Assembly (NCBI GenBank): GCA_937952285.1 | Contig: CALFZE010000097.1 | Location: 1 to 25,545 of the forward strand | Source of the DNA: UBA2428 sp002343545 | GTDB lineage: Bacteria > Bdellovibrionota > UBA2428 | DNA: 25,545 nt | Direction: 5' to 3' | Part shown: in pieces, positions 24,186-25,545 of the stretch | How positions within the stretch are numbered: the first letter of the stretch is position 1 | How the letters are laid out: each line of letters starts with the position of its first letter | The notes under the pieces: generated by a model | Seen by the model: the letters and a program-made list of their open reading frames with translations, nothing else | Told to the model about the DNA's origin: nothing | Databases searched by the model: none | Made by a program: the position numbers and the translations under genes

Positions 24186-24764
24186 TCACGCCGCGGTCTT
24201 CCGGCGCGTCAGCTTGCGCCGTGCTTCGACGGTGATTCCCGGGTTGCTGTTGATCGCGACCGACCACGAATCGAGTCCCGCCTCCTTAGACGGGCTGCGT
24301 TCGGGCGAGCGCGGCTGGATCGATTTTGGATCGGACAGGTTCCAGGCCCCCATGAAGAGCTCGAGGAAGTCCTCGCGCCGCAGGGGCTTTTCGAGGATCC
24401 GTTCGTGCTCGAAGAGCACCTCGCGAAGGTTGCGTTTCATGGGTTCGGTCGCCATGCCGGTGACCGGCACGAGGCCGATGCCGGGGTAGCGGCGACGAAA
24501 ATCTTTCATGAGGTCGACGCCGGTCACCTGCGGCAGCAGGATGTCGACGACGGCCACCCGGATCGGGCTCAGGTCGGAGGTCAGGAGTTTCCACCCCGAG
24601 GACAGAAAGCCCATCTGCATTTGCTCGCGCATCGGGGCCGGGAGGCTGCCGATGTAGCGGCTCATGAGAGCGGACATGAGCGGCTCGTCCTCGATGATGA
24701 GGACGTTCCAGTCCGGGCTGAGATCAATGCCCAGGCTGGGGCCAAGTTGCTCGAGGGTGGACAA
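24186..24764 (-). CDS. Stand-alone response-regulator receiver protein
   Basis: The frame is open to GTG 24797, but TTG 24764 is preceded by a strong GGAGG (spacing 7) and is the better start, giving 192 residues. The CheY-like receiver domain has the acidic pocket Glu25-Asp26 (LIIEDEP), phospho-acceptor Asp74 (VAVVDILLPQVTG), switch Thr102 (VPVTGMA) and Lys126 (ILEKPL), all intact. A region between beta-1 and beta-3 is a few residues longer than usual. After the receiver, about 55 residues (DPKSIQPRSPERSPSK and a basic tail ARRKLTRRKTAA) contain no DNA-binding or enzymatic domain. Such proteins act by protein-protein contact or as phosphorelay intermediates. No histidine kinase lies in the window. 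It is divergent from the HExxH gene at 24860. Confidence 0.88.
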   Translation of the reverse strand: MSTLEQLGPSLGIDLSPDWNVLIIEDEPLMSALMSRYIGSLPAPMREQMQMGFLSSGWKLLTSDLSPIRVAVVDILLPQVTGVDLMKDFRRRYPGIGLVPVTGMATEPMKRNLREVLFEHERILEKPLRREDFLELFMGAWNLSDPKSIQPRSPERSPSKEAGLDSWSVAINSNPGITVEARRKLTRRKTAA

Positions 24765-24859
24765 GTCGCTTCCTCCGTTTTTGCGTCGTTGACGCACTGG
24801 GTTACATTCATGATCCTACACATCTTTTCCGGGAACGTGTGTTAAGTTTACGGAGAGTT

Positions 24860-25545
24860 TTGGAGAAGCTTAGGACACCAAAAAAACGCCCATTAAACGA
24901 GGAATTCCGAGTTCTTATCTCGCTCGTTTGTGAATCGATCGAAGCCTTCCGGCACTACGATCTCGGGCGCATCGCGGTCTCGGTGAGCGCCTCGCGCGGA
25001 GAGCAGAAGCACGGGGTCTGGGCTTACGTCGTTCCATTGCGTCATTACGGCGGTGGCCTCGAGCGTCGGGGGATTCGTTTGGGTCTGCCGGGCTTCTACC
25101 GCTTCGCGAGCGAAGACGTGGATCGCCACCAACCCGGCGCGCATTACATCATGACCTTCCTCGTGCCGAAGTTCTTTCGGCTCACGCCCGAGGAACGTTT
25201 CGAGACGATCGTCCACGAGATCTACCATCTGCATCCGACGCTTCGGGGAGACCTGCGCCGCTTCGAGGGCGCGCACCGCCACCACGGGCCCACGCCCGCG
25301 CAGTACAAGGCGCAAGTCCGGCGCTACATGGAAGAATCCCGGCGACATTCCCCGTGGCTGCTCGAACATCCCTTGCTGAAGGGCGACGGCGAGGGACTCG
25401 CGGAGCTCCCGCGCCGGCACTTCCGCATTCCGCGCCAAGTGTTCCGGCCGGCGCTTTGGGGGGCGCTGCTCGCGGCGCTTGTCTTCGGCGCACCGCGGGC
25501 CGAGGCGCGCGAGGTCACGATGAAAGTCGCGCAGCCGCTCCGGAG
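24860..25545 (+). CDS. HExxH metallopeptidase-like protein with C-terminal membrane segment (partial)
   Basis: An open frame runs to the end of the window. The most plausible start is TTG 24860 after CGGAGAG; no ATG is available before residue 100. It shows 228 residues with no N-terminal signal peptide. The motif ERFETIVHEIYHLHP contains HEIYH (His119-Glu120, His123), the zinc-binding/catalytic signature of many metallopeptidases. It is followed by a His-rich RRFEGAHRHHG that could supply a third ligand. Upstream strands (GRIAVSVSASR, HYIMTFLVPKFF) fit the small putative-metallopeptidase folds. A hydrophobic helix (LWGALLAALVFGAPRAEA, about 196-213) then resembles a signal or anchor, so the following part may be exported. 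The 3' end is missing. The family is not recognised and peptidase activity is inferred only from HExxH. Confidence 0.75.
   Translation, partial: MEKLRTPKKRPLNEEFRVLISLVCESIEAFRHYDLGRIAVSVSASRGEQKHGVWAYVVPLRHYGGGLERRGIRLGLPGFYRFASEDVDRHQPGAHYIMTFLVPKFFRLTPEERFETIVHEIYHLHPTLRGDLRRFEGAHRHHGPTPAQYKAQVRRYMEESRRHSPWLLEHPLLKGDGEGLAELPRRHFRIPRQVFRPALWGALLAALVFGAPRAEAREVTMKVAQPLR

Noticed and set aside
24067..24267. Frameshift that would join the receiver protein's C-terminus to the following frame
   Set aside because: The receiver domain is complete and neither tail resembles a known output domain, so there is no evidence of a broken gene.
24765..24859. Sigma-70 promoter with TTGACG at 24789
   Set aside because: No acceptable -10 hexamer at 16-18 bases.

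Overview
This 25.5 kb window is high-GC (clearly above 60% by eye) chromosomal DNA from a Gram-negative bacterium. Lipoproteins, a LapA-type inner-membrane protein, SppA, MreB and a six-domain ribosomal protein S1 are all present. The TIGR02147-type regulator and the many exported proteins of no recognisable family suggest a Bdellovibrionota/Oligoflexia-like or related deltaproteobacterial lineage. That placement is an inference, not a phylogenetic result. No rRNA, tRNA, CRISPR array, transposase or phage gene was seen, and no gene-free stretch exceeds about 300 bases.

Layout. (1) 1-604: the C-terminal half of mreB on the + strand. (2) 660-8487: a long minus-strand block. Read in transcription order it is sppA, a small lipoprotein, a HIT-family Ap4A-phosphorylase-like protein, a LapA-domain protein, rsmB, a Tyr/Arg/Gly-rich lipoprotein with its own strong terminator, a degenerate PP2C/SpoIIE-like protein, an SLC13/DASS transporter and a short exported protein. 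(3) 8488-8723: a divergent intergenic region holding a perfect 33-bp inverted repeat. (4) 8724-9523: a lipoprotein gene closed by a hairpin terminator. (5) 9595-16065: four consecutive + strand genes, two junctions of which overlap by ATGA. All encode exported proteins. Two carry probable peptidoglycan-active domains: a Cys/His NlpC/P60-CHAP-like C-terminus in a 1118-residue coiled-coil protein, and a lytic-transglycosylase-like domain in a 665-residue protein. (6) 16158-18623: a large exported protein of unknown family. (7) 18690-20298: two minus-strand exported proteins. The second is divergent from a TIGR02147 regulator (20484-21302) across an AT-rich spacer. (8) 21386-23188: rpsA, with a candidate promoter whose spacer contains a palindrome. 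(9) 23441-end: a cysteine-rich lipoprotein, a stand-alone receiver-domain protein, and a divergent HExxH metallopeptidase-like protein that runs off the window.

The best candidate for something undescribed is the 9595-16065 cluster. It looks like a co-expressed set of secreted or periplasmic cell-wall enzymes with long non-enzymatic N-terminal regions. Its function in self wall remodelling, predation or antagonism cannot be decided from sequence alone. Motif residues quoted here were read from the translated sequence; family assignments rest on remembered family signatures, not on searches.
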